NCBI RefSeq assembly: GCF_016901735.1
Contig: NZ_JACLZC010000003.1
Coordinates: 21,036 to 85,035 of the forward strand
Direction of reading: 5' to 3'
Origin: Pseudoflavonifractor phocaeensis
Lineage (GTDB): Bacteria; Bacillota; Clostridia; Oscillospirales; Oscillospiraceae
DNA: 64,000 nucleotides
Position 1 is the stretch's first letter. Each line of letters starts with the position of its first letter. Position numbers and translations under genes: made by a program. The notes beneath the pieces are model-generated. The model was not told the DNA's origin. It worked only from the letters and a program-made list of their open reading frames with translations, and searched no databases. Below, one piece after another: positions 17,175-25,343 of this stretch.

Positions 17175-18851
17175 TTATTGCTTTGTGACCGATACGCCGT
17201 TCAAAATGGCGGCGTTTTCCTCCCCCAGCTCGTGCTGGATGGTGACGGGATCCCCCACGTTGAGGAGGACCACGTTCTGGTCGTCCTTGGCTTGGATGGC
17301 GTAAAAGAGAGGGCTGTCCTCCAGGCGGATATAGTACCAGGTGTTGCCGTCCAGCACCGCCGAACGGATCTCCGCGATGACGCCGGAGGCCTCGGTCTGG
17401 GGCAGGTCCTCCGACTGTACCACTCCGCTCTCCTCCAGTGTGCGGATATAGGATTGCTCGCACTGGGAGACGGTGGAGCCGGTGACCACGATCTGATACT
17501 GGGCCACGTTGACCATGGCGTAGCTTTTCACCAGGTTGGTGGCGTCCATGAGAGGGATGAAGTAGGTGGGCTGGTTGGAGATGTTGAGGAGCAGGGGGAA
17601 GGTGGCGGTATAGCCCAGGTCCTGCACCTCGCCCTCGGCGGAGGCCATGGCGGCTGACTCGGTGGCGCCGGGGGCCTGGTAGAACCGGGTCTCCTTGGTG
17701 CGCTGGTTGGAGAGGAGGAAGCCCAGGTTGGACTGGTCGGCGTTGGCCGAGGTGACGCCGGTATACATATAGACGTCGTCGTTGAGGGCGATGTAGTTGG
17801 AGCCCCAGGTGGTGACCGTCACGTCCTTCTGTCCAAAGATGGAATTGAAGAAACCGTGGACCATGGTGCCGTAATAGTCGTACTGCTGGGAGATGAGGTC
17901 GGGGGTGTAGACGTTGTCCACCCAGGTGGGGATATCGGCCAGGTCATAGTATTGGCTCTCGCCGGTGACGGCGTCTACCAGCACCGCGCCTTTGATATCC
18001 TCGCCGCCGAAGAGACCGATGGTTTTGACGATGCGGGGGGCAATCCAGTAGGGCTGGCCCTCCTCGTCGATTTCAAACTGGGGGGTGCCGAAGAGATAGG
18101 TGGGATACTGGAACCGGAGGTGGCGGTAAATGTTGCGGTTGAGGGGCTCGGAGAAGGAGTAGTGCATTCCCTCGTCCAGCCGGACCACGGTGGCCTCTTG
18201 GGTGACCATGTCCACCATCACATAGGCGGGCAGACCCTGCTCCCGGTTGGTGAACCACTTGATGAAATCGGCGTAGGCGATGGGGGCCACCCGGACGGGC
18301 CGGCCCTGGTAGTTGATCTGGGAGGAGTCGAAGGAGTACTCGAACTGGCTGACCATATCGCTCAGGGTGCCCATCTGCCGGTCGCTCAGGTACTCGGCGG
18401 AATTTTTGTCCAGGGTGGGAATCTCGTTGAAGGAGATCTCGGCGATGTCGGTGGCAAAATCCCCGTTGGAGACGGTCAGCAGATTGCGGTAATCGGCGGC
18501 CCGGAAGAGGGGCAGGGACACCAGCTGACCGATGAGGGCCACCGCCAGCAGCAGCAGGAAAAGAATGCCGATGGGCAGGCACTGCTTTTTGATAAAGCCC
18601 AGATAGAGGCGCAGCATACTTTTCCCGCTGTCGCTTTGGGCGGTCAGGCCGAAGCCGGAGGTGACCAGGGCGCAGAGGCTGTACACAAAGCACAGAATGC
18701 CCACAAAGACGTAAAACTCTTCCGATTGCAGGTTGATTGCCGGGAGGGAGACATAGAAATAAATGAACCCCACCAGCAGGGTGACGGCCAGATTGAAGCA
18801 GATTTTGCCCACTGGGGAGGTGGGCAGGCGCAGCTTTTTCTTCTTTGCCAA
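17175..18851 (-). CDS. Membrane protein of unknown function with large extracytoplasmic domain
   Basis: I do not recognise a named family. The product (558 residues) begins MAKKKKLRLPTSPVGK, has three hydrophobic segments (~17-37, ~46-68, ~88-112) and then about 445 residues of mixed alpha/beta sequence, presumably outside the membrane. The start is TTG 18851, because AAAGGAG lies 8 bases before it; the in-frame ATG at 18869 has no ribosome site. Phrases such as FIKWFTNREQGLPAYVMVDM, VLVDAVTGESQYYDLADIP and a C-terminal OB-like segment (GNTWYYIRLEDSPLFYAIQA) suggest repeated PepSY-like or substrate-binding modules. A -10/-35 pair (18900-18928) precedes it and a strong terminator follows, so it is a single-gene unit. 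Confidence 0.75.
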   Translation of the reverse strand: MAKKKKLRLPTSPVGKICFNLAVTLLVGFIYFYVSLPAINLQSEEFYVFVGILCFVYSLCALVTSGFGLTAQSDSGKSMLRLYLGFIKKQCLPIGILFLLLLAVALIGQLVSLPLFRAADYRNLLTVSNGDFATDIAEISFNEIPTLDKNSAEYLSDRQMGTLSDMVSQFEYSFDSSQINYQGRPVRVAPIAYADFIKWFTNREQGLPAYVMVDMVTQEATVVRLDEGMHYSFSEPLNRNIYRHLRFQYPTYLFGTPQFEIDEEGQPYWIAPRIVKTIGLFGGEDIKGAVLVDAVTGESQYYDLADIPTWVDNVYTPDLISQQYDYYGTMVHGFFNSIFGQKDVTVTTWGSNYIALNDDVYMYTGVTSANADQSNLGFLLSNQRTKETRFYQAPGATESAAMASAEGEVQDLGYTATFPLLLNISNQPTYFIPLMDATNLVKSYAMVNVAQYQIVVTGSTVSQCEQSYIRTLEESGVVQSEDLPQTEASGVIAEIRSAVLDGNTWYYIRLEDSPLFYAIQAKDDQNVVLLNVGDPVTIQHELGEENAAILNGVSVTKQ

Positions 18852-18899
18852 AATAACGGCTCCTTTCATATCAGGGTACAGGGTGGATGGTCAGGATTC

Positions 18900-18928
18900 A
18901 GTATAGCGCCGGTTTTGGAAAAAAACAA
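18900..18928 (-). promoter_or_regulatory. Promoter of the 558-residue membrane-protein gene
   Basis: Minus strand: TTGTTT (18928-18923), 17 bases, TATACT (18905-18900). Confidence 0.5.
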
Positions 18929-18949
18929 CGGAATGGTGTGGAAGGAAAG

Positions 18950-18994
18950 AAAAAACGCGCCCCCCTTGCCCGGACGGGAGGAGACGCGCGTTTT
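18950..18994 (-). terminator. Terminator after the DUF308 gene
   Basis: Minus strand: AAAACGCGC (from 18994) pairs with GGCGCGTTTT ending in TTTTTTC near 18950, with an inner CCCGTCCGGG hairpin in the loop. Confidence 0.6.
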
Positions 18995-18997
18995 CGA

Positions 18998-19585
18998 TTA
19001 GGAAATGTCGATGGGGTCCACGTCGATGGGACGCCGTTTCCGGAGTTCCCGGGCCAGGGCGTTAACCCGCCAGAGGGACCAGAAATCAGAGACGCCCAGA
19101 TAGAGGAACACCACGCCCACCATCCGGAAAAAGACGGTGGTGGCGGAGAAGGGGCGGAGGACCAGCACCAGACCCAGAATGATCCCCACCACAGCCAGCA
19201 GCAGAGAGAGCCACCAGCGGGGATATTCCATGCGGTAGAGCTCCAAGGTCCGTTTCAGGGCCACCGCGCTGTCCATGACCACATAGACGCCCATGACGAT
19301 GGGCAGGAAGGAGAGGACCAGCTTCGGCTGGACCAAAAAGAAGATGCCAACGCCGGTGGCCACCACCCCCAGGAAGAGCTCCAGCCGGAACGCGCCCATG
19401 CCGGAGTCCCGGACCAAAAAGCCCACCAGGTTGAACAGCCCGTACAGCAGCAGCGCGCCGCCCAACAGACGGCAGAGTACCAGGCTGCTGGTGGCGGGCC
19501 AGACCACCAGTACCACCCCCAGGATCAGATAAAAGACGGAAGCCAGAATAAAGTTGAGCTTAAGATTTTTCAAATACGCCCACAT
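18998..19585 (-). CDS. DUF308 / HdeD-like membrane protein
   Basis: 195 residues beginning MWAYLKNLKLNFILASVFYL. Six hydrophobic segments are arranged as three hairpins (ILGVVLVVWP, GVGIFFLVQPKLVLSFLP, GIILGLVLVLRPF), each ending in the WP/QP/RP turn typical of the DUF308 repeat. HdeD of enterics is linked to acid resistance; the role here is unknown. AAGGAGG precedes ATG 19585 and a TATACT -10 lies at 19614-19609. The 30-residue tail is basic then acidic (RELRKRRPIDVDPIDIS). Confidence 0.8.
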   Translation of the reverse strand: MWAYLKNLKLNFILASVFYLILGVVLVVWPATSSLVLCRLLGGALLLYGLFNLVGFLVRDSGMGAFRLELFLGVVATGVGIFFLVQPKLVLSFLPIVMGVYVVMDSAVALKRTLELYRMEYPRWWLSLLLAVVGIILGLVLVLRPFSATTVFFRMVGVVFLYLGVSDFWSLWRVNALARELRKRRPIDVDPIDIS

Positions 19586-19630
19586 TGGACAGACCTCCTT
19601 ACCTCCTGAGTATAACACCATCCGAAGCGA

Positions 19631-20113
19631 TCAAACCGCGGACCAATTTTTACATACGTCGATCCAGCCGGCGCTGTGGGCGCAGCGGTCCAGCTCGTCC
19701 AGGGAGAGGGCCACGGCGGAATTGGAGCTGCCGGCGGCGGGGTAGACCAGGGAAAAGCGCTGAAGGGAGCGGTCCAGATAGACGGTGGTTTCGCTTTCCT
19801 CCGGCAGGGCGAAGGGACACACGCCGCCCACCGCGTGGCCGGTAAAGTCCACCACCTGCTCCGGAGTTAGCATTTTGGCCTTGGTGTGGAATTGGGCCTT
19901 GAATTTGGGGTTGTCGATTTTGGCGTCGCCGGCGGCTACGATGAGCACGCACTTGTCGTCCACCAGAAAGGAGAGGGTTTTGGCGATGCGTTCCGGAGGA
20001 CAGCCCACAGCCTGGGCGGCCAGCTCCACCGTGGCGCTGGATACGTCAAACTCCTGGATGCGGTCCTCCAGACCCAGGGACCGGAAATAGTCCCGGCATT
20101 TTTGAATGGACAT
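19631..20113 (-). CDS. YbaK/EbsC-type aminoacyl-tRNA deacylase
   Basis: 160 residues with the YbaK fold: SSATVELAAQAVGCPPERIAKTLSFLV (conserved Lys), VLIVAAGDAKIDNPKFK and GHAVGGVCPFALPEE. Proteins of this group hydrolyse mischarged tRNAs (Cys-tRNAPro, Ala-tRNAPro) in trans; which one is edited here is not clear. It starts two bases after the thioesterase stop, so the two are one operon read from the promoter at 20545-20573. Confidence 0.9.
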   Translation of the reverse strand: MSIQKCRDYFRSLGLEDRIQEFDVSSATVELAAQAVGCPPERIAKTLSFLVDDKCVLIVAAGDAKIDNPKFKAQFHTKAKMLTPEQVVDFTGHAVGGVCPFALPEESETTVYLDRSLQRFSLVYPAAGSSNSAVALSLDELDRCAHSAGWIDVCKNWSAV

Positions 20114-20115
20114 GG

Positions 20116-20508
20116 TCAGTTCGCCCCCCGGTTCTGGACCTTGGCCATGAATTTTTCCGGGAAGATGATAAAGCGCTCATGGACGCCGCCGCCGATCTGG
20201 CCGGCGTCGTCGAAGGCCTTGACCGCGAAGGTGAGCTTGCGGCCCTCCACGGCGGTGATGGTGGCCTCGGCCCGGATGTGGGCGCCGATGGGAGAGGCGG
20301 CGTCGTGGGTGATGGAAAGGCGAATGCCCACCGAGCCGGAGTTCTCATCCAGCTTGGACTCGATGGCGTTGACGGCGGCGGCCTCCATCAGAGCCACCAT
20401 GGCGGGCGTGGCAAAAACAGGGAGAAGGCCGCTGCCCATGGCGGCGGCGGTGTTCTCCTGAACGACGACGGTTTCGGCATGGCCCTGCATGCCCACGGTG
20501 AGTTCCAT
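20116..20508 (-). CDS. FlK-like hotdog-fold thioesterase
   Basis: 130 residues, one hotdog domain: MELTVGMQGHAETVV, SGLLPVFATPAMVALMEAAA (central helix), GIRLSITHDAASPIG and ITAVEGRKLTFAVKAFDD. This matches the small acyl-CoA thioesterase group named after fluoroacetyl-CoA thioesterase FlK; many gut Clostridia have one and the physiological substrate is unknown. AAAGGAGC precedes ATG 20508. First gene of a two-gene operon with the YbaK-like gene. Confidence 0.85.
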   Translation of the reverse strand: MELTVGMQGHAETVVVQENTAAAMGSGLLPVFATPAMVALMEAAAVNAIESKLDENSGSVGIRLSITHDAASPIGAHIRAEATITAVEGRKLTFAVKAFDDAGQIGGGVHERFIIFPEKFMAKVQNRGAN

Positions 20509-20544
20509 AAAAAAACGCTCCTTTGTTTCAGAAATTCTAAGGCA

Positions 20545-20573
20545 AGTGTACGACAATTCCCGCCAAAACGCAA
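20545..20573 (-). promoter_or_regulatory. Promoter of the thioesterase-ybaK operon
   Basis: Minus strand: TTGCGT (20573-20568), 17 bases, TACACT (20550-20545). Confidence 0.45.
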
Positions 20574-20581
20574 CTACTTTC

Positions 20582-20645
20582 TCCTACTTTCTTTCTCCCT
20601 ACTTTCTTTCGAGAAAGAAAGTAGGCAAAGAAAGCTTTCATCAAG
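20582..20645. repeat. CTACTTTCTTTC repeat with perfect inverted copy; likely potD terminator
   Basis: CTACTTTCT occurs three times in direct orientation (from 20573, 20583 and 20599), and the last copy, CCTACTTTCTTTC (20598-20610), is followed by its exact inverse GAAAGAAAGTAGG (20613-20625), leaving a 2-base centre. AAAGAAAGCTTTC follows. Similar pyrimidine/purine hairpins are scattered in related gut Clostridia (recalled, not checked). On the minus strand the hairpin ends in a CTTTCTCC tract and sits 60 bases after potD, so it may also end that operon. Confidence 0.6.
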
Positions 20646-20683
20646 CGCCCGGCCGGTAAGTCCTGAAAAGAAAGCTTCCTCTA

Positions 20684-21736
20684 TTATGTTTTCAGCCTCA
20701 GCCACTCGGTGGTGTAGAGGGCCAGGATGTCGGCGGGAAGGTTGGTGTAAGACTCGCACTGCTCCAAAATGGAGCTGTCCGGATAGGCCAGGGGATCGCC
20801 GGAGACCTCCGGGTCCAGCGCCTCCCGCACCGAGAGCAGGGGGGTGGAGTACCAGATCTCCTCGCAGTTTTTGAGTCCCGCCTCGGTGGAGCACATGAAG
20901 TTGATAAAACGCTCCGCGTTTTCCTTGTGGGGCGCGCCCTTGGGGATGCACATGGCGTCCACATAGAGGTTGGTGCCCTCTTCCGGGATATAGAAGGCGA
21001 GAGCGGGGTTGTTTTCCGCCATGGTCAGGTAATCGCCGTAGTAATAAGCGCCGATGGAGGCGTTTTTGCCCTCCAGCTTGCCGAAGATATCGTCCATGCA
21101 GTAGGCCTGCAAGATGGGCTTTTGTTCGATGAGCAGGTCCACCGCCGCGGTGATCTCGTTGGGGTCGGTGGTGTTGTAGGAGCAGCCCAGCCGCTTGAGG
21201 GCGATGCCGATGGCGTCCCGGGAGTTGTCAAACATGAGAATATCGTCGGCGTAGTTCTCGTTCCACATGAGGTCCCAGCTGCCGGTGTCGGCCTCGTCCA
21301 CCACGGTGGTGTCGTAGATGACCCCCAGCAAGCCCCACATATAGGGGACGGAATACAGGTTTTCCGGGTCGTAGTCGGGATTTTTCAGCGCCGGGTCGAT
21401 GTCCGCGAAGTTGGGCACGTTGGTAAAGTCGATGGGCTCCAGCATATCCTCGTCGATGAGGCGGGAGATCATATAGTCGGAGGGGATGACCACGTCGTAG
21501 TTTGCGCCGCCGCCGCTGAGGACGGAATACATGGTCTCGTTGCTGTCAAAGGTGCGGTAGTTGACGTGGATACCGGTCTGGGCCTCGAAGTCGTCCAGAA
21601 CGGACTGGTCGATATACTCGCCCCAGTTGTAGACGTTGACTTCATTGGCCGAGGGGGCGTCAGCGGTGCCGGTACAGCCGGAGAGGGAGAGGGCCAGCAG
21701 GGCCGTCCCCACGGCCAGAGCAAGAACACGTTTCAA
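20684..21736 (-). CDS. potD: Spermidine/putrescine ABC transporter, substrate-binding lipoprotein
   Basis: 350 residues. Signal peptide with lipobox LSLSGC (Cys ~20) for membrane anchoring. The mature part has the PotD/PotF signature EVNVYNWGEYIDQSVLDDFE, NYDVVIPSDYMISRL and PYMWGLLGVIYDTTVV. Acidic and aromatic residues for polyamine binding (DSNETMY, MFDNSRDAIGIAL) are in place. It is the last gene of the potABCD operon, 5 bases after potC. Confidence 0.93.
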   Translation of the reverse strand: MKRVLALAVGTALLALSLSGCTGTADAPSANEVNVYNWGEYIDQSVLDDFEAQTGIHVNYRTFDSNETMYSVLSGGGANYDVVIPSDYMISRLIDEDMLEPIDFTNVPNFADIDPALKNPDYDPENLYSVPYMWGLLGVIYDTTVVDEADTGSWDLMWNENYADDILMFDNSRDAIGIALKRLGCSYNTTDPNEITAAVDLLIEQKPILQAYCMDDIFGKLEGKNASIGAYYYGDYLTMAENNPALAFYIPEEGTNLYVDAMCIPKGAPHKENAERFINFMCSTEAGLKNCEEIWYSTPLLSVREALDPEVSGDPLAYPDSSILEQCESYTNLPADILALYTTEWLRLKT

Positions 21737-21741
21737 GGGCG

Positions 21742-22605
21742 TTATCCTCCTTTCCGGCTGTCGGCCGCCTGCCGTTCGGCGCGGATGGCCTGTGCCAGAC
21801 GCCGGTCCTGGTGGCTCTGGCGGAGATTGACCACCACCATCAGCACGATGACCACCGTAAACATGATGGTGGAAAGGGCGTTGATTTCCGGGCTGATGCG
21901 GCGGCGCACCATGGAATAGACCACCATGGACAGGGTGTTGGCCCCGGACCCGGCGGTAAAATAGCTGATGACGAAGTCGTCGATGCTCATGGTAAAGGCG
22001 ATGAGCGCGCCGTTGAGGATGCCGGGCATGATTTCCGGCAGGATCACCTTGCGAAAGGCGTAAAACCCGCTGGCGCCCAGGTCCTGGGCGGCCTCATAGA
22101 TGTTGGGGTCCAGCTGGCGCAGCTTGGGCATGACGGACAGGATGACGTAGGGGATGTCAAAGGTGATGTGGGCGATGAGGAGGGTGCCGAAGCCCAGCTG
22201 GATGCTCACCCCGAACAGGTCGGAAAACGCGCCCACCGCCGCCACGAAGAGGAGCATCATGGACACGCCGGTGATGATGTCGGCGTTGGTGAGGGGGATG
22301 TTGTTCACCGTCAGGCACACCGAGCGGAAGCGCTTTTTCAGGTTGGCAAAGCCGATGGCGGCGGCGGTGCCGGCCACGGTGGCCACGGCGGTGGCCAGGA
22401 GAGAGACCAGCAGGGTGGTCTGGAGGGCCTCCAGCACATAGGAGTCCTGGAAAAGCTCCACGTACCACTGGAGGGAAAAGCCGGTCCAGACGGTGCTGCT
22501 CTTGGCGGCGTTGAAGGAGAAGGCCACCAGCACCAGAATGGGGGCGTAGAGGAAGAGAAAGACCAGACCCAAAAAGAGCCGGCTTCCGATACCGTTGCGT
22601 TTCAC
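21742..22605 (-). CDS. potC: Spermidine/putrescine ABC transporter permease PotC
   Basis: 287 residues, six membrane segments, with the EAA loop [30 protein letters not shown] that contacts PotA. TMSIDDFVISYFTAGSGANTL is the typical PotC end segment. The start overlaps the potB stop by 4 bases. The basic C-terminal tail (~25 residues) is cytoplasmic. Confidence 0.93.
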   Translation of the reverse strand: MKRNGIGSRLFLGLVFLFLYAPILVLVAFSFNAAKSSTVWTGFSLQWYVELFQDSYVLEALQTTLLVSLLATAVATVAGTAAAIGFANLKKRFRSVCLTVNNIPLTNADIITGVSMMLLFVAAVGAFSDLFGVSIQLGFGTLLIAHITFDIPYVILSVMPKLRQLDPNIYEAAQDLGASGFYAFRKVILPEIMPGILNGALIAFTMSIDDFVISYFTAGSGANTLSMVVYSMVRRRISPEINALSTIMFTVVIVLMVVVNLRQSHQDRRLAQAIRAERQAADSRKGG

Positions 22606-23492
22606 AGCAGCACCGCCTCGCTTTCACCCTCGCCGAAGCGGTTCATAATGCCCATACATACCAGCACAATGACCATCATCACCAGGGAGACCGCCGAGCC
22701 CACGTGGGGGTCGTAGGCGCTGCCGGTGAACTGCATCTCGATAAGGTCGCCCAGCAGGGTGGTTTTGCCGCCGCCCAGCAGCCGGGAGATGACGAAGGTG
22801 GACACCGATGGGATAAAGACCATGGTTACCCCGGAGAGCACCCCCGGCAGACTGAGGGGGAAGATCACCTTGGAAAAGACCTGGCGGCTGTTGGCCCCCA
22901 GGTCCTGGGCGGCCTCGATGACCTTGGGGTCAATCTTTTCGATCACTGAGAAGATGGGCAGAATCATAAAGGGCAGGAAGTTATAGACCATGCCCAAAAT
23001 GACGGTGCCGTAGGAGCCGAGAAAGCCGAAATAGGCCACGTCCGTGGGGAGAGCGGTGCCCAGCAGGCCGTTGAGTCCCTCATTGACTCCGTTTATCAGG
23101 GAGAAAACGCCCAGATTGCGCAAAACGGTGTTGACCAGGCCGTTGCGCTCCAGGAGGAACATCCAGGAGTAGGTACGCAGGAGGAAGTTCATCCACATGG
23201 GCAGCATAATGAGCATATTGGCGATGCGCCGGAAACCGGGGCGGCTGCGGGCCAGCAGGTAGGCGGCGGGGTAGCCCGCCAGGATGCACACCAGGGTGGC
23301 GATGGCGGCCAGCAGGAAGGACCGGCCAAACACGGTGACATAGTTGAACATCCCGGTAAAATTCTGGAGGGTGAGGTCCCAGTCGGCGGTGGTGCAGGCG
23401 TAAATGACCACCACCACCAGGGGGGCCACCACAAAAAGGGCCATCCACAGGATATAGGGGGCGGACAGCCAGGCCAGCAGCTTATTCTTCAT
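22602..23492 (-). CDS. potB: Spermidine/putrescine ABC transporter permease PotB
   Basis: 296 residues, six membrane segments, EAA loop [53 protein letters not shown] is the PotB signature region. The start overlaps potA by 11 bases, so translation is coupled. Confidence 0.93.
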   Translation of the reverse strand: MKNKLLAWLSAPYILWMALFVVAPLVVVVIYACTTADWDLTLQNFTGMFNYVTVFGRSFLLAAIATLVCILAGYPAAYLLARSRPGFRRIANMLIMLPMWMNFLLRTYSWMFLLERNGLVNTVLRNLGVFSLINGVNEGLNGLLGTALPTDVAYFGFLGSYGTVILGMVYNFLPFMILPIFSVIEKIDPKVIEAAQDLGANSRQVFSKVIFPLSLPGVLSGVTMVFIPSVSTFVISRLLGGGKTTLLGDLIEMQFTGSAYDPHVGSAVSLVMMVIVLVCMGIMNRFGEGESEAVLL

Positions 23493-24615
23493 GGCGCGCC
23501 TCCTCTTCCGCCGGGGCGTCGTTGAGGGCGTCGTATTCGGCGCTGTACGAGCTATAATCGCCGTACCGGCCGGAATAGGCGCTCTTTTTCATGATGTGGA
23601 AGCCGTCCGGGTCGATTTTCACGCCGATGCGGGACCCAACCGGGGAGAGGTCGGTGGTCTGAATGAGCCACTTGAAGCCGCTGAAATCCACGATGATGTC
23701 GTAGTGGACCCCCTTGAAGGTCACGTCGGTGACGGTGCCGGTGATCTGCCCCTCGGCGGGGGGGACGATGTCGATGTCCTCCGGCCGGATGACCACGTCC
23801 ACCGGCTCGTTGGGGGCAAAGCCCTTGTCCACGCAGGGGAATTTCTTGCCGTACATCTTCACCACGCCGTCGGCCAGCATGATGCCGTCGATGATGTTGG
23901 ACTCGCCGATAAAATCGGCCACAAAGGCGTTTTTCGGCTCGTTGTAGATGTCGGTGGGGGAGCCGATCTGCTGAATGTTGCCCTTGTCCATGACCACGAT
24001 GGTGTCGCTCATGGTGAGAGCCTCCTCCTGGTCGTGGGTGACGTAGATAAAGGTGATGCCCACCTGCTGCTGGATGCGTTTGAGCTCCACCTGCATGTCC
24101 TTGCGGAGCTTTAAGTCCAGAGCGCCCAGGGGCTCGTCCAGCAGGAGGACCTGGGGGCGGTTGACGATGGCCCGGGCGATGGCCACCCGCTGCTGCTGGC
24201 CGCCGGAGAGGGAGTGGACGCTCCGCTTGCCGTAGCCCGACAGGTTCACCAGGGCCAGGGCCTCGTCCACCCGGCGGCGGATGTCGGCCTCGGGCACCTT
24301 GGCGATGCGCAGGCCGAAGGCCACGTTGTCAAAGATATTCATATGGGTAAAGAGGGCGTATTTCTGAAAGACGGTGTTGATCTTGCGCTTGTGGGGCGGC
24401 ACGTCGTTGATCCGCTGGCCGTCGAAAAAGACGTCGCCGGAGGTGGGCGTCTGAAACCCGCCGATGATGCGCAGGGTGGTGGTTTTCCCGCAGCCGCTGG
24501 GCCCCAGGAGGGTGAGAAATTCCTGATCGTTGATATAAAGGTTGATATGGTCCAAAATGATGTCGTCATCAAACTGCATGAAGAGATCCGAGAGACGAAT
24601 CAGCTCCTTTGCCAT
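23482..24615 (-). CDS. potA: Spermidine/putrescine ABC transporter ATP-binding protein PotA
   Basis: 377 residues. Walker [14 protein letters not shown]-loop [12 protein letters not shown], signature [14 protein letters not shown], Walker [13 protein letters not shown] and switch His [14 protein letters not shown]-terminal TOBE domain (~280-355: [30 protein letters not shown]) binds regulators or substrate. ATG 24615 has GGGAGGAG just upstream. First gene of the operon, under the promoter at 24689-24717. Confidence 0.95.
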   Translation of the reverse strand: MAKELIRLSDLFMQFDDDIILDHINLYINDQEFLTLLGPSGCGKTTTLRIIGGFQTPTSGDVFFDGQRINDVPPHKRKINTVFQKYALFTHMNIFDNVAFGLRIAKVPEADIRRRVDEALALVNLSGYGKRSVHSLSGGQQQRVAIARAIVNRPQVLLLDEPLGALDLKLRKDMQVELKRIQQQVGITFIYVTHDQEEALTMSDTIVVMDKGNIQQIGSPTDIYNEPKNAFVADFIGESNIIDGIMLADGVVKMYGKKFPCVDKGFAPNEPVDVVIRPEDIDIVPPAEGQITGTVTDVTFKGVHYDIIVDFSGFKWLIQTTDLSPVGSRIGVKIDPDGFHIMKKSAYSGRYGDYSSYSAEYDALNDAPAEEEARHEE

Positions 24616-24644
24616 AGCTCCTCCCCCATTTCGGCGAAAATGGA

Positions 24645-24717
24645 GGGCGTACCCACGGCTGTGACAGGGTACGCCCTTTTGTAGAACAACTATATCTTTT
24701 TCTGCGGTGATTGTCAA
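24645..24717 (-). promoter_or_regulatory. potABCD promoter and 5'-UTR hairpin
   Basis: Minus strand: TTGACA (24717-24712), 17 bases, TATAGT (24694-24689). Directly after the start, GGGCGTACCC (24676-24667) pairs perfectly with GGGTACGCCC (24654-24645), a ten-base stem with a 12-base loop. It has no T-run, so it is not a normal terminator; it may stabilise the message or bind a regulator. A short TTTCGCCGAAA palindrome follows before the ribosome site. Confidence 0.6.
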
Positions 24718-24747
24718 TATGAATCCGTTTTTTTACCGTTTTTGCCT

Positions 24748-24975
24748 TCAGCGGAGCATCAGCCAGCCGTCGTGCCGCTCCGTGGGGTGGAGGAGCCGGT
24801 GGGCGTGGGCGTGCCAGCCCTGGTAAAAGGCGTGATAGAGGTGGCGGCGCTCCTCCTCGTCCCGGGGCTCCAGGCGGTTCTCCTGAAGGTAGTGCTCAAA
24901 GGCGGGTTCGGGGTAGAAGAGGTGGGCGTATTTTTTCATATAACCGGCTGCCGTGTAGGGCTTTTCCTCATCCAT
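24748..24975 (-). CDS. Small hypothetical protein
   Basis: 75 residues starting MDEEKPYTAAGYMKKYAHLF; charged, aromatic and His-rich toward the end (YHAFYQGWHAHAHRLLHP), with no membrane segment or known motif. The reasons to believe it are a GAGGTG ribosome site 7 bases before the ATG and a promoter (TTGTAT, 17 bases, TATTAT at 25024-24996) that overlaps a long palindrome shared with the divergent HTH gene. Function unknown. Confidence 0.6.
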   Translation of the reverse strand: MDEEKPYTAAGYMKKYAHLFYPEPAFEHYLQENRLEPRDEEERRHLYHAFYQGWHAHAHRLLHPTERHDGWLMLR

Positions 24976-24995
24976 GGTACATCACCTCATATTGA

Positions 24996-25046
24996 ATAAT
25001 ACCATATATAAATTCTAAATACAATATAATAAGTTGTATTTAGAAT
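24996..25046. promoter_or_regulatory. Palindromic operator with overlapping promoter between divergent small genes
   Basis: ATTCTAAATACAA (25012-25024) and TTGTATTTAGAAT (25034-25046) are perfect 13-base inverted arms around a 9-base AT-rich centre. The left arm contains the -35 (TTGTAT, minus strand) of the small gene at 24748-24975, whose -10 is TATTAT (25001-24996). A dimeric HTH protein, most simply the XRE protein encoded next door, could bind here. Confidence 0.65.
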
Positions 25047-25112
25047 ATTTCAAAATGTGCAAGAAAAAAGCCATACCCGATACACTAATCATAACAGACT
25101 GGAGGACCGGGT

Positions 25113-25337
25113 ATGGATACGAAGCATTATAAAACTTATGTCCAAATTGGGCTGAATATCCTGTATTACCGCAAACAGCAGGGGTTAACGCAGGAAAATC
25201 TGGCGGAGATCATCGACATTACGCAGCAGCATATGCAGCGGATCGAGACGGCGCACTCCATTCCCAGCCTGCCCACCCTGCTGAACATCGCGGACGCGCT
25301 GGGGGTGCCGGTGGAAAAGCTCTTTGAGCGCCGCTGA
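25113..25337 (+). CDS. XRE-family (Cro/CI-type) HTH regulator
   Basis: 74 residues, almost entirely an HTH_3 domain: GLNILYYRKQQGLTQENLAEIIDITQQHMQRIE and a C-terminal SLPTLLNIADALGVPVEKLF helix pair. GGAGGA precedes ATG 25113. It is the size of stand-alone regulators that act on their own locus, and a perfect palindrome lies 67 bases upstream. Confidence 0.88.
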   Translation: MDTKHYKTYVQIGLNILYYRKQQGLTQENLAEIIDITQQHMQRIETAHSIPSLPTLLNIADALGVPVEKLFERR

Positions 25338-25343
25338 TAGCGC

